This document shows, in pieces, positions 8,364 to 15,667 of a stretch of 38,148 nucleotides of DNA. The position numbers and the translations under genes are program-made. This stretch comes from a virus. The notes under the pieces are model-generated. The model had not been told where the DNA came from. It worked only from the letters and a program-made list of their open reading frames with translations, and did not search any database. The stretch is from positions 1 through 38,148 of the IMG/VR virus record IMGVR_UViG_3300031227_003885; one strand, written 5' to 3'. The stretch's first letter is position 1. Every line of letters begins with the position of its first letter.

Positions 8364-8555
8364 TCACCACATCTCAACCTTATTATCCACAGCTCTCGGA
8401 TGAATATTTTTGCCACATTTTGGACATACAATTGCTCCGCAAAATATTAAAGAACCAACAAATTTATGTCCACATCGATTACAAATATATTCTGTTTTAT
8501 TTCCACCTTTACCAAGTGATGCATCATTAAATATACCGTTACATTTCATACACAT
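8364..8555 (-). CDS. Small zinc-ribbon protein
   Basis: 63 aa with MCMKCNG, CNRCGHKF and CPKCGKNI, which is three CxxC pairs and enough for one or two zinc ribbons. GTGA lies upstream of the ATG. The first 13 residues reappear in the shorter gene at 9253-9363. Probably part of a duplicated block whose other members are the wHTH and 55-aa genes. Confidence 0.65.
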   Translation of the reverse strand: MCMKCNGIFNDASLGKGGNKTEYICNRCGHKFVGSLIFCGAIVCPKCGKNIHPRAVDNKVEMW

Positions 8556-8606
8556 ATATTTTCACACATATTTAATATGTATTTAATAGTATTTATTTTT
8601 TGTGAT

Positions 8607-8882
8607 TTAAATAAACTTACCTTCTTCAACAAGTTCATTAACAATTTTGATAGTTAACTTCAAATCCATATTCAAAACATACGCGACATCAGATGGGTAA
8701 TTTTCACCGCATTCTTCATAATGTTTCAAAACAATAGCTTTTTCATTATTATATTTAATTACCTTCATAATTTTAGTATACTTTTCAAGTTCTTCTTCTG
8801 TTATAACAACATCTCCACAACTATTATTACAATTCGATATTTCGTCTAGCACATTATAACAACATAAGCGCAATTTAGTCAT
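8607..8882 (-). CDS. Winged-helix protein, paralogue of the gene at 7014 with degenerate ribbon
   Basis: 91 aa from the ATG at 8882, which has GGTGAT 6 nt upstream. A longer TTG-started frame (8987) only re-reads the 55-aa gene in another frame and is rejected. The C-terminal ~48 residues match the wHTH at 7014 almost exactly (YPSDVAYVLNMDLKLTIKIV). The N-terminus keeps scattered cysteines (LRLCC, NCNNSCG) but not the paired CPxCG motifs, so the zinc ribbon looks degenerate. The conserved wHTH with a changed N-terminus suggests related DNA targets with different control. Confidence 0.7.
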   Translation of the reverse strand: MTKLRLCCYNVLDEISNCNNSCGDVVITEEELEKYTKIMKVIKYNNEKAIVLKHYEECGENYPSDVAYVLNMDLKLTIKIVNELVEEGKFI

Positions 8883-8889
8883 CTTTTTA

Positions 8890-9057
8890 TCACCAATATT
8901 CCCGCCCTCTTTCTTTATCTTTTCTAAGAACTTCGCCAAACTTTTCAAAAAATTGTTTTTCCTTTTTTCTAAAATGTCTGTTTCCAATTCTCTTTACGCA
9001 TGATGGAGAATGTCGGTACCAATTTTTATACTTTGTCAATCGGTTTGTTCTGGACAT
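8890..9057 (-). CDS. Small basic protein, 55 aa (copy 2)
   Basis: Second copy of the gene at 7370-7537, starting MSRTNRLTKYKNWYRHSPSC and ending GREYW. Length, neighbours and upstream TATA-like box (9083-9090, centred 29.5 nt away) are all preserved. The stop overlaps the ribosome site of the wHTH gene at 8882, as in copy 1. Basic and probably nucleic-acid binding; no family recognised. Confidence 0.8.
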   Translation of the reverse strand: MSRTNRLTKYKNWYRHSPSCVKRIGNRHFRKKEKQFFEKFGEVLRKDKERGREYW

Positions 9058-9082
9058 GACACACAGGTATTTGATTTATTTT

Positions 9083-9090
9083 GATATAAA
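9083..9090 (-). promoter_or_regulatory. TATA-like box of the 55-aa gene (copy 2)
   Basis: TTTATATC, identical in sequence and distance to the box at 7563-7570. Confidence 0.5.
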
Positions 9091-9252
9091 AGTTTTAATT
9101 TGTTTATTGATCAACTTTAATAAAATAGTTTAAATCCAAAACATATTTTTTATAATAATAAATGATATTAGATAGTTTTATATATTTATAAGTCTAATTA
9201 TAGTTAGTATAATATAACAATTATTAAAAGAAGAGGAACTATTACAAATGCA

Positions 9253-9363
9253 TTATAACAAGCATTGAAATAAAACATAACCACAATGTTTACATGTATA
9301 CACCATTTCTTTTCTGCCTGTTATACTTGCTTCATTGAAAATCCCATTACATTTCATACACAT
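9253..9363 (-). CDS. Short zinc-ribbon protein, truncated paralogue
   Basis: 36 aa beginning MCMKCNGIFNEAS, nearly the same as the protein at 8364, then CKHCGYV and an early stop. Two CxxC pairs remain. GTGA precedes the ATG. It may be a working one-ribbon protein or a decaying duplicate; the shared N-terminus and block order favour common origin. The stretch 9091-9252 between it and the 55-aa gene is very A+T-rich and shows no gene. Confidence 0.5.
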   Translation of the reverse strand: MCMKCNGIFNEASITGRKEMVYTCKHCGYVLFQCLL

Positions 9364-9406
9364 TCTTTTTCACAACAATATAATATGTTGTTAATTATAT
9401 ATAAAA

Positions 9407-9778
9407 CTACCCAGTATCATGCACAATTAAACTCTGCACATCTTCAACAACACAACCTATTTCGCCACACTCCCCACCAAGATAAATATAAAAATGACCA
9501 TAATATTCATCTTCTGGAACATAACCACGCTCTTGATGAATAGTTTCCCACACCGCTATGAAATGATCCGGTGTTAAACAACCTTCACATTTATAAAGAT
9601 ATTTCGACACTATATGTAATGGGATCTTCTGGACAGTTATCAGTTTAATATATTCATCATGATTCTTAATCTTTAAAACATCGCCATTGTTTCCGTAACG
9701 TTTTGGTCTAAGTGTATGAATCTTATTATGATTTCTTGTTTGGTTCAACATGATTTGGGTGAATGGTATTTCTTTCAT
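9407..9778 (-). CDS. ASCH-domain-like (PUA fold) protein
   Basis: 123 aa. The pattern IHTLRPKRYGNNGDVLKI, then YIKLITVQKIPLHIVS, EGCLTPDHFIAVWETIH and a final HFYIY strand follows the ASCH/PUA-like layout: a basic loop, a GD turn, a strand with V..pL, and an EG....F...W helix. Members bind RNA or modified nucleosides. It ends in TAG (9407-9409), rare in this window, with TAA four codons later. Its ATG overlaps the TGA of the following gene's frame at 9775-9778. Confidence 0.65.
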   Translation of the reverse strand: MKEIPFTQIMLNQTRNHNKIHTLRPKRYGNNGDVLKIKNHDEYIKLITVQKIPLHIVSKYLYKCEGCLTPDHFIAVWETIHQERGYVPEDEYYGHFYIYLGGECGEIGCVVEDVQSLIVHDTG

Positions 9779-10011
9779 AGATGTTGTGCTAGGTTTCGAG
9801 CTGTATCTTCGATGTAAATCATAAGACAGTAAAAGAAATAAAGAGCAAAGAATGGTGATATAATAATGATAAGTAAAAATATTGTGATGTCTGCATTGTT
9901 CGTAAATAAACCAATAAATAATGAAATGATTGTGGAAATAACGACAGTATTGCGTAGTGAATTCTTTTTTCTAATGAACTTCTTAAACTTGTATTGTATA
10001 TTTTCTAACAT
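9775..10011 (-). CDS. Small membrane protein, two TM segments
   Basis: 78 aa. A basic N-terminus (KFKKFIRKK) precedes two hydrophobic stretches at about 24-37 (VVISTIISLFIGLF) and 43-66 (ITIFLLIIIISPFFALYFFY). It is in frame with the gene at 10024, separated only by a TAG and four codons. Any ribosome site (AGGGG, 10 nt away) is poor. First of a run of five small membrane proteins. Confidence 0.6.
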   Translation of the reverse strand: MLENIQYKFKKFIRKKNSLRNTVVISTIISLFIGLFTNNADITIFLLIIIISPFFALYFFYCLMIYIEDTARNLAQHL

Positions 10012-10023
10012 TATATATTGCCC

Positions 10024-10236
10024 CTAATTATAAATACTTAAATTAATTGCAACCGCACCAACACAAGTCACCATTACACCAATTAATATCGTCAATGTCC
10101 AATCTCCGAAATCAAAAAGATCAAACAATTCAATTGCCATGATAACAGATACAATAATTACCAAAATGATATTTAATATTTCAAATAATCTAAGATGTTT
10201 TCTACACAACTCTATAAATTTATTATACAAAATCAT
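10024..10236 (-). CDS. Small membrane protein, two TM segments
   Basis: 70 aa with hydrophobic segments at about 19-38 (FEILNIILVIIVSVIMAIEL) and 48-66. The ATG follows the TAG of the gene at 10237 directly, with GGTGAT overlapping that stop. The same GGTGGTGAT-stop-ATG arrangement, but with TAA, starts the gene at 21600. It ends in TAG, after which the frame stays open into the next gene. Confidence 0.6.
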   Translation of the reverse strand: MILYNKFIELCRKHLRLFEILNIILVIIVSVIMAIELFDLFDFGDWTLTILIGVMVTCVGAVAINLSIYN

Positions 10237-10680
10237 CTAATCACCACCAACAACATATCTGCAATTCTCAGACCATGCCACATTCTCTCCACGCATAACA
10301 CCGCGATAAATCTTCATATCATATTCAGTGCCAATTTGTAATAAATCCAAGTTAGTTCCGACAGTCTCCCCGGTTTCTAACTCTATAATTATACCAATGT
10401 CTGATACTGGATATTTGTATTCCTTCACTCTATTATCAGTGTAACAAATCCTATCGTTAACGTAATCGATAGATGGTATATATTCTATATTTAATACAGT
10501 GTGACGTTCCCAAGAAAATATGGCGTTGTCGAAGCATCTGTCAGAATCTTCTTTGTATGTGAACGAGTCGGCGCTATTATATTGATCTGATTTTAAACAA
10601 ACAGCTCCATATAAACCAAGTGCAATTGCTATAATTACAACTATAAGAAGGATATCAAAAGGGTTAACATAATCTGACAT
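10237..10680 (-). CDS. Membrane-anchored protein with soluble C-terminal domain
   Basis: 147 aa. One N-terminal TM segment at about 8-29 (FDILLIVVIIAIALGLYGAV) is followed by a ~115-aa soluble domain with three or four cysteines (DRCFDN, RICYTD, SENCRY), plausibly outside the cell and disulfide-bonded. No family recognised. It ends GGD-TAG and adjoins the next ATG. It lies in an operon-like run of membrane proteins (9775-11126). Confidence 0.65.
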   Translation of the reverse strand: MSDYVNPFDILLIVVIIAIALGLYGAVCLKSDQYNSADSFTYKEDSDRCFDNAIFSWERHTVLNIEYIPSIDYVNDRICYTDNRVKEYKYPVSDIGIIIELETGETVGTNLDLLQIGTEYDMKIYRGVMRGENVAWSENCRYVVGGD

Positions 10681-10857
10681 TTATACATTACCCCTGATAA
10701 ACAATACAATAAACACAATATAAAAAGCAAATACAGGAATGCCAATAAATACATTACCAACAAAATATGCACCACTAAAAGATATTAAAGCTGTCAACAC
10801 CATCATTATGATTGTAACCTTTACATGATGCCAATTATTTTTTAACCAATTTCTCAT
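10681..10857 (-). CDS. Small membrane protein, two TM segments
   Basis: 58 aa from the ATG at 10857, which has GGAGAT 6 nt upstream; the GTG at 10872 lies before that site and is rejected. Two hydrophobic segments span most of the length (ITIIMMVLTALISFSGAYFV and FIGIPVFAFYIVFIVLF). Stop TAA adjoins the next ATG. Confidence 0.6.
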   Translation of the reverse strand: MRNWLKNNWHHVKVTIIMMVLTALISFSGAYFVGNVFIGIPVFAFYIVFIVLFIRGNV

Positions 10858-10874
10858 TTTAAATCTCCACAATT

Positions 10875-11126
10875 TTATATATATTTATTACGTTTAAATA
10901 TTATATCTGTAGAAAATGCAATGATAATAACATAAACAATACCAATCAACCAACAAATACTTATCACGCCGCAAATATTTATCAAAATTAAATTTTCATA
11001 AACACACCCAACAAGTCCAACAATAGCAACCACCACACCTGTAATGAAAAATATTGGATTCAAATGTTTAATAAATTTTCTTTTAAAGGGTTCTGCAATT
11101 TTCTTTTTAATAATATTTTCACTCAT
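10875..11126 (-). CDS. Small membrane protein, two TM segments
   Basis: 83 aa. A basic N-terminus (KKKIAEPFKRKFIKH) precedes two TM segments, IFFITGVVVAIVGLVGC and ILINICGVISICWLIGIVYV. First gene of the membrane run in transcription order. Holin-like or virion-membrane roles are possible, but nothing specific is seen. Confidence 0.6.
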   Translation of the reverse strand: MSENIIKKKIAEPFKRKFIKHLNPIFFITGVVVAIVGLVGCVYENLILINICGVISICWLIGIVYVIIIAFSTDIIFKRNKYI

Positions 11127-11145
11127 TTTAATTTACCGCCACACT

Positions 11146-11526
11146 TCATCTATATTCTTTTTCTTCTCCAAACTCTTTCCGAATCTCACCAAATATTACA
11201 CCTTTAGTTATTCCATCCATTTCAAGTCTTTTAATTCCTGTTGGTGAAAAATTAAGCCTGTCACCATCTCCAAACACCCAAATATATTTTCCTACGAGTT
11301 CACTAAAATCATTTACACCAAACTCTAAAAGAATTCTACGTATAACCTCACATCCATATGCTGTCCCAACACGGCACTCTTTTTCCTTATCATATATATC
11401 CAACGCCAAGCCACCAATTCCTTGTGAGCCGCCTTCCTCGTAGTCTACATGTATCCAAAAATTTAAAACTCCACGTTCCTGAATTTCAAATTTTGCACTT
11501 CTAATTTTTGCAAGTTTTTTATTCAT
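11146..11526 (-). CDS. Conserved phage-type hypothetical protein
   Basis: 126 aa. GGTGA precedes the ATG at 11526 by 7 nt. The pattern GVLNFWIHVDYE...GIGGLALD...GTAYGCEVIRRILLEFGV..FSELVGKYIWV resembles an uncharacterised family common in phages and proviruses (beta-rich first half, then an I..lL..fgV..weeL.Gk helix-strand). Function unknown. Confidence 0.65.
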   Translation of the reverse strand: MNKKLAKIRSAKFEIQERGVLNFWIHVDYEEGGSQGIGGLALDIYDKEKECRVGTAYGCEVIRRILLEFGVNDFSELVGKYIWVFGDGDRLNFSPTGIKRLEMDGITKGVIFGEIRKEFGEEKEYR

Positions 11527-11609
11527 TTATAATTCACCAAATATAATAATATATTAGTTTAAATATTATATATAATTATTGTTTTGCAACACATATAAAT
11601 TTAAGATGC

Positions 11610-12629
11610 TTACCACTCAATTCCCAAATATGTACACAATTCACAAGACATATCATAATCATTTTGAAGTTGCATAAATACTTCTTTTTCCTTTTCTACT
11701 TCACCAATCTCCAGATACTTTTTCGCCAACTGTATTATATCCTTGAGTTCTAAATACAAAGATTCTTCGCCATTTATATTTTTTATTATTGTTTCATATT
11801 CTTCAGTGTAAATATTCCCATCATGAGAATATAGGTTGCCTTCTTTCTTAGATATGATTTCAATTTCGTGCGCAAGAAGGTTTGTAATATATGTTTTCTT
11901 TTCAGTTTCAATATATATTTGCCGAACTTTTTTCATAGCACCACGGCTCGTAGCTATATTTGACAAAAAGAATTTACCACCAATATAAACATCTATTAGA
12001 TAAACTGCGTGATCTTTACTTATGTTTTTACTAATATAACAAGTGTCATCGTAACTATCTATTTTAAACTTATTACACAATCCAACAACAATATAATTGA
12101 GAAGGTTTGCATCATGAATTGAAAGATCATATTCAATCGCACCACTTATTCTTTTTGATGCTGGATTAAATCTTTTAAATTCTACATATGTTGGAATATC
12201 ATCAATTACTTTAATTAACTCATTAACGGTTGGATTATATCTCTCTATATAACCACATTTAATATTCTTAATGCACTCTGGATATGTTCTTTTAAAATCT
12301 TTAAATTCACGCTCTTCCAAAAATAATGGCTTCTCTACAAGATAAAAATTTGATTTATCATAAAGTTCTAACATATTTTGATAATGATATTCTGATGGTG
12401 AACATACAGATATGAGGTTTGCTTTTGATCTTAAATCTTTTAAAGATGATGTTTGAATTATTTTATCTGAGATTGATTTTAAATATTCATCTGATTTGAA
12501 AATGGATCTGTTGATATCATAAACGTAGATGGATTTGATATCATCTTGCTTTAAATAATTTCGGATGTGATTCTTTCCCATAAAACCACAACCACATACG
12601 CCGGGAACAATTGAATTATATTGTGACAT
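11610..12629 (-). CDS. Gfo/Idh/MocA-family oxidoreductase (WlbA/WbpB-like)
   Basis: 339 aa, normal length. It has an N-terminal Rossmann domain with GVCGCGFMGKNH (10-21) and the family motif EKP at 99-101, which contributes the catalytic lysine; the C-terminal half is the beta-sheet substrate domain. In 3-amino-uronic-acid pathways such an enzyme oxidises C3 of UDP-GlcNAcA to the 3-keto sugar, which the DegT aminotransferase then aminates. The DegT gene lies directly upstream, 39 nt away. TTTAAATA is centred 27.5 nt before the ATG with no ribosome site, so this gene has its own leaderless promoter. The specific substrate is inferred from context. Confidence 0.85.
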   Translation of the reverse strand: MSQYNSIVPGVCGCGFMGKNHIRNYLKQDDIKSIYVYDINRSIFKSDEYLKSISDKIIQTSSLKDLRSKANLISVCSPSEYHYQNMLELYDKSNFYLVEKPLFLEEREFKDFKRTYPECIKNIKCGYIERYNPTVNELIKVIDDIPTYVEFKRFNPASKRISGAIEYDLSIHDANLLNYIVVGLCNKFKIDSYDDTCYISKNISKDHAVYLIDVYIGGKFFLSNIATSRGAMKKVRQIYIETEKKTYITNLLAHEIEIISKKEGNLYSHDGNIYTEEYETIIKNINGEESLYLELKDIIQLAKKYLEIGEVEKEKEVFMQLQNDYDMSCELCTYLGIEW

Positions 12630-12652
12630 GATATATTAATTGGTTGTTTTAT

Positions 12653-12660
12653 TATTTAAA
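12653..12660 (-). promoter_or_regulatory. TATA box of the Gfo/Idh gene
   Basis: TTTAAATA centred 27.5 nt before the ATG at 12629. It lies in the 39-nt gap after the DegT gene. Confidence 0.6.
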
Positions 12661-12668
12661 TGGTTGTT

Positions 12669-13877
12669 TTATTTTTGTTCCCACAACTCATTCCCAAAAT
12701 AATAATCATATTCATTAATTTTAGATATAATATAATATAAATTATCCAAAGACAATGTGGGATGAACAGGAATACTTATAACAGTTTGAGATAGTTTTTG
12801 TGCATTTTTATAACAGTGATAAACATCAACACCAGTTTTATAATATTGTTCTAAACCATATTTAATATAATATTTTAGTAATGGAAGTGGTTCAGGATAA
12901 TAAATTTCAGATTGAATGCCACATGTATCAAGATAGTTTTTAAATTTAGAATTCAAAAATCTATCACCATTCTCTTTTATCCTAAGAGTGTATTGGTGAA
13001 ATACATGTTCATTACAAACAGTTGGTTTAATAAACATATCATTATTTATTTTTTCATCATAAATTGTTGCATGTGTATACCTAATACTATTCAAACAATC
13101 TAAAACATCAAGTTGTTGCATACCAATTACCGCATTAATCTCACACATACGATAATTATATCCAAAATACGGCTGGTTATATTTCATTGATTGTAAACTG
13201 CCACACACATTCGAATTATCAATACCATGATTTCTTAATTGCTTTATATATATTGCATCGTCTTCATCAGATAATACCATTCCTCCTTCACCAGTTGTCA
13301 TATTCTTCGTTGAATAGAATGAAAAGCACCCATAATCACCAATTGTTCCAACATGTTTATCACCAACTCTAAGACCAGCAGCTTGTGCACAATCTTCTAT
13401 TATATATAGTGTGGGAAACTCATTTTTTATTTTCTCGACATCAAAACAATTGCCATATAGATGAACACCAATGATAGCAACGACATTTAGATGTTCATTG
13501 TATTCCAACACTTCTTTAATTGTCTCCACTGTTATAAGACCATCATCGTCAACATCTGCAAATAAAGGTTTAAATCCCGCCATTAAGATAACATTGGCAG
13601 TTGCATTAAATGAGAATGAAGGTGCGATGATATAACAGTCATCAATTTCTCCTTTCAATTTTCTCTTAACACATTCACACGCAAGATGAAGTGCTGCCGT
13701 CCCACTGTTAACGGTGGAAGTACATTTCCTTCTACCAGTATATAAATCTAACCCACGCTCAAACCCCTTTACATATTTCCCCGTTGTTAGTTCGCCAGAT
13801 TCTATTATATTCAAGATTTTACCACCAATTTCAGATGTTAATTTTATGTGTGGATTTGCTATTTTAATGACGCTCAT
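12669..13877 (-). CDS. DegT/DnrJ/EryC1-family sugar aminotransferase (WlbC/WbpE-like)
   Basis: 402 aa, normal length. A PLP-dependent aminotransferase acting on keto-sugar nucleotides. The PLP lysine is K191 in FYSTKNMTTGEGG. Also visible are NSGTAALHLA (58-67), IAPSFSFNATANV (84-96), IIEDCAQAAG (159-168) and NYRMCEINAVIG. All core residues are intact. Together with the adjacent Gfo/Idh gene and the 6-dehydrogenase at 3032 it forms three consecutive steps toward UDP-2-acetamido-3-amino-uronic acid; an acetyltransferase step is not seen. TTATAA centred 26.5 nt upstream and no ribosome site point to a leaderless mRNA. Confidence 0.9.
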   Translation of the reverse strand: MSVIKIANPHIKLTSEIGGKILNIIESGELTTGKYVKGFERGLDLYTGRRKCTSTVNSGTAALHLACECVKRKLKGEIDDCYIIAPSFSFNATANVILMAGFKPLFADVDDDGLITVETIKEVLEYNEHLNVVAIIGVHLYGNCFDVEKIKNEFPTLYIIEDCAQAAGLRVGDKHVGTIGDYGCFSFYSTKNMTTGEGGMVLSDEDDAIYIKQLRNHGIDNSNVCGSLQSMKYNQPYFGYNYRMCEINAVIGMQQLDVLDCLNSIRYTHATIYDEKINNDMFIKPTVCNEHVFHQYTLRIKENGDRFLNSKFKNYLDTCGIQSEIYYPEPLPLLKYYIKYGLEQYYKTGVDVYHCYKNAQKLSQTVISIPVHPTLSLDNLYYIISKINEYDYYFGNELWEQK

Positions 13878-13900
13878 ATGTAAATATGCACACTATTACA

Positions 13901-13906
13901 TTATAA
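13901..13906 (-). promoter_or_regulatory. TATA box of the DegT gene
   Basis: TTATAA centred 26.5 nt before the ATG at 13877, at the edge of the gene-free region. Confidence 0.55.
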
Positions 13907-14188
13907 GCATATCGTTCATATCATTTCAATCACTTTTTGGTCCGTGATCGAGAAACGCAATTTCGGCATCATTTTGTATACAATATAGATATCCAAATAC
14001 GTATTGCGCTTAAAGCTCTTTTTTGGTAACACGTTTGTACATATTCGTGTTACTAAGTGCTACGAACGTGATATTCGAAAATCCACTATTTTAAATAATC
14101 GCTATATGGTCTTGAATCATAAATAACAATATTCTATGAGAATGAATCTGTAATTTAAAGCCCACACATCATTTGTTTAAAAAGCACC
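13907..14188. other. Intergenic region left of the inverted repeat, with a small palindrome
   Basis: No gene seen. It contains GTAACACG (14026-14033) and its inverse CGTGTTAC (14046-14053) around a 12-nt spacer, a perfect 8-bp dyad that could be a protein-binding site. Composition is less A+T-rich than the flanking genes. Confidence 0.5.
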
Positions 14189-14861
14189 CAAAATGCACGT
14201 TTTTGGCAAATCTATTTTTTCGAATATTTTTTGATCGAAAATCGGGCAAAGTTGTGCCACTTGGGGTAAATGGATAGTAATCAACGAATCCAGAAAGATA
14301 TCCTGAATGAATCAGGTTTTTACAACCATATTAGTGCTGTTTTTAACTCAATTTTATGGGCTTTAAAATGCCAAAAAGTGACTGTTTACCCCAACTGGAT
14401 CAAATGGCGCAAATGCCCGGTCATTTTCAAGAACTTTTTTTTGAATGTGTTTGAGTCATGAGATAGTTCATCATAAGTACACCTTGGCTTTTTTTTTTCC
14501 TGTACTCTTTACTACAGTAAAATAATATAAAAGGACCATAGGGAAGTAGTGGCACATAAAAAAAGCCAGCGCGCATATCCCAAGATCACGATCAAAAAAA
14601 AGTTCTTGAAAATGACCGGGCATTTGCGCCATTTGATCCAGTTGGGGTAAACGCTCACTTTTCAGCAAATTAAAGCCCGTAAAATTGAGCTGAAAACGAT
14701 ACCAAAATGACGCTATTTTTAAGTTCTACATGGAATATCTCTCTGGATTTGCCAATTACTATCCATTTACCCCAACTGGCACAACTTTGCCAATTTTTCG
14801 ATCAAAAAATACTCGAAAAAATAGATTCCCCGATTTCGTTCATTTTGATACACTTTTTATT
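14189..14861. repeat. Large imperfect inverted repeat with four copies of a 14-bp box
   Basis: The left arm (about 14189-14444) and right arm (about 14591-14861) are inverted copies around a ~146-bp centre. Outer and inner parts match closely and the middle is diverged. Each arm holds an inverted pair of the box CCAGTTGGGGTAAA, at 14257 (one mismatch), 14385, 14638 and 14766; the members of each pair start exactly 128 bp apart. The longest conserved block runs from GTTTACCCC (14384) to the T-tract near 14442 and its inverse at 14593-14652. No reading frame is convincing in either arm. Possible roles are a replication origin or hairpin, a non-autonomous transposon, or a regulator-binding region between divergent genes. 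Confidence 0.85.
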
Positions 14862-15000
14862 TTTGACCCAATTTTTGTGATATGTATATGAGACTGATTA
14901 CAATCATACGATAAAACTACAATAGTATATCATAATCAGAAAATATTAAGTTAAATAAATATTTTTTTACAATATTATACCTTTAACATTCATTACAGAA
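14862..15000. other. Short intergenic stretch before the PHP gene
   Basis: A+T-rich, no gene. It leads into the TATA box of the only plus-strand gene. Confidence 0.4.
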
Positions 15001-15008
15001 TATATAAA
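15001..15008 (+). promoter_or_regulatory. TATA box of the PHP gene
   Basis: TATATAAA centred 26.5 nt before the ATG at 15031, the same spacing as on the minus-strand leaderless genes. It supports 15031 as the start rather than the second ATG at 15043. Confidence 0.6.
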
Positions 15009-15030
15009 TATAATAAAGTTTATATGTTAT

Positions 15031-15663
15031 ATGTGTTTTATAATGCAACAAGTATTCGATAGTCACATTCATACAAAATATTCTAAAGATGCAGGAATGG
15101 AACCCTACAAACTGATGAAGCGTGCTAAGAAAGTTGGTTTAACATCTATAGCAATAACAGATCATAATCAAATTAAAGGTGCACTCGAAGCAAAAAAGTA
15201 TGAGAAAGAGTTTAACATCGAAGTGATTCCCGGTGTTGAAAGGAATACTGATATTGGTGATGTGATTGGGTTATTCATTAATGAAAGAATAAAGTCAAAG
15301 CAATTCTTAGATGTCGTAGATGAAATTAAAAATCTTGGTGGGTTAGTAGTTTTGCCACATCCATATAGAAGTCATTTTTTTAAACACATTGCTGAAGTAG
15401 AAGAGCATTTTGATTTTATAGAAGTATGGAATGCTCGCTCATCACCTAAACAAAATAAAATGTTTGAAAAACATATTATGGATTTTCATGAATTAAAAAC
15501 AATAACGATGGGGAGTGATTCTCATTTTTACAATGAACTTGGTAATGTAAAAATAAAGTTTGAAACAGACATAGATAATTTTGCTTTTGTAGATGCTATT
15601 GAATTGACATATAGTAAAAAATATAATATTCTTAGATCGATATTCAAAAGTTTTAAAAATTAA
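15031..15663 (+). CDS. PHP-domain metal-dependent phosphoesterase
   Basis: 210 aa and the only convincing plus-strand gene. The PHP motifs are all present: DSHIHTKYS (I), ITDHNQI (II), PGVERN (the acidic ligand), LPHPYR (III) and MGSDSH (IV). These bind two or three metal ions and hydrolyse phosphoesters; stand-alone PHP proteins of this size include nucleases and nucleotide or histidinol-type phosphatases. The start at 15031 fits a leaderless promoter. Its 3' end meets the convergent RNase H gene only 4 bp away. Substrate unknown. The neighbouring repair genes hint at nucleic-acid metabolism. Confidence 0.88.
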   Translation: MCFIMQQVFDSHIHTKYSKDAGMEPYKLMKRAKKVGLTSIAITDHNQIKGALEAKKYEKEFNIEVIPGVERNTDIGDVIGLFINERIKSKQFLDVVDEIKNLGGLVVLPHPYRSHFFKHIAEVEEHFDFIEVWNARSSPKQNKMFEKHIMDFHELKTITMGSDSHFYNELGNVKIKFETDIDNFAFVDAIELTYSKKYNILRSIFKSFKN

Positions 15664-15667
15664 ATGA

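Noticed and set aside
8607-8987. TTG-started 126-aa version of the wHTH gene
   Set aside because: Its first 35 codons re-read the conserved 55-aa gene in another frame; GGTGAT supports the ATG at 8882.
10237-10239. TAG as certain evidence for amber recoding
   Set aside because: The context GGTGGTGAT-TAG-ATG equals GGTGGTGAT-TAA-ATG at 21600, so termination with an overlapping ribosome site is equally good here.
14270-14461. Plus-strand frame of 63 codons in the left arm of the inverted repeat, and a minus-strand frame at 14471-14668
   Set aside because: Both are produced by the repeat arms, differ completely between arms, and lack ribosome sites or TATA boxes.
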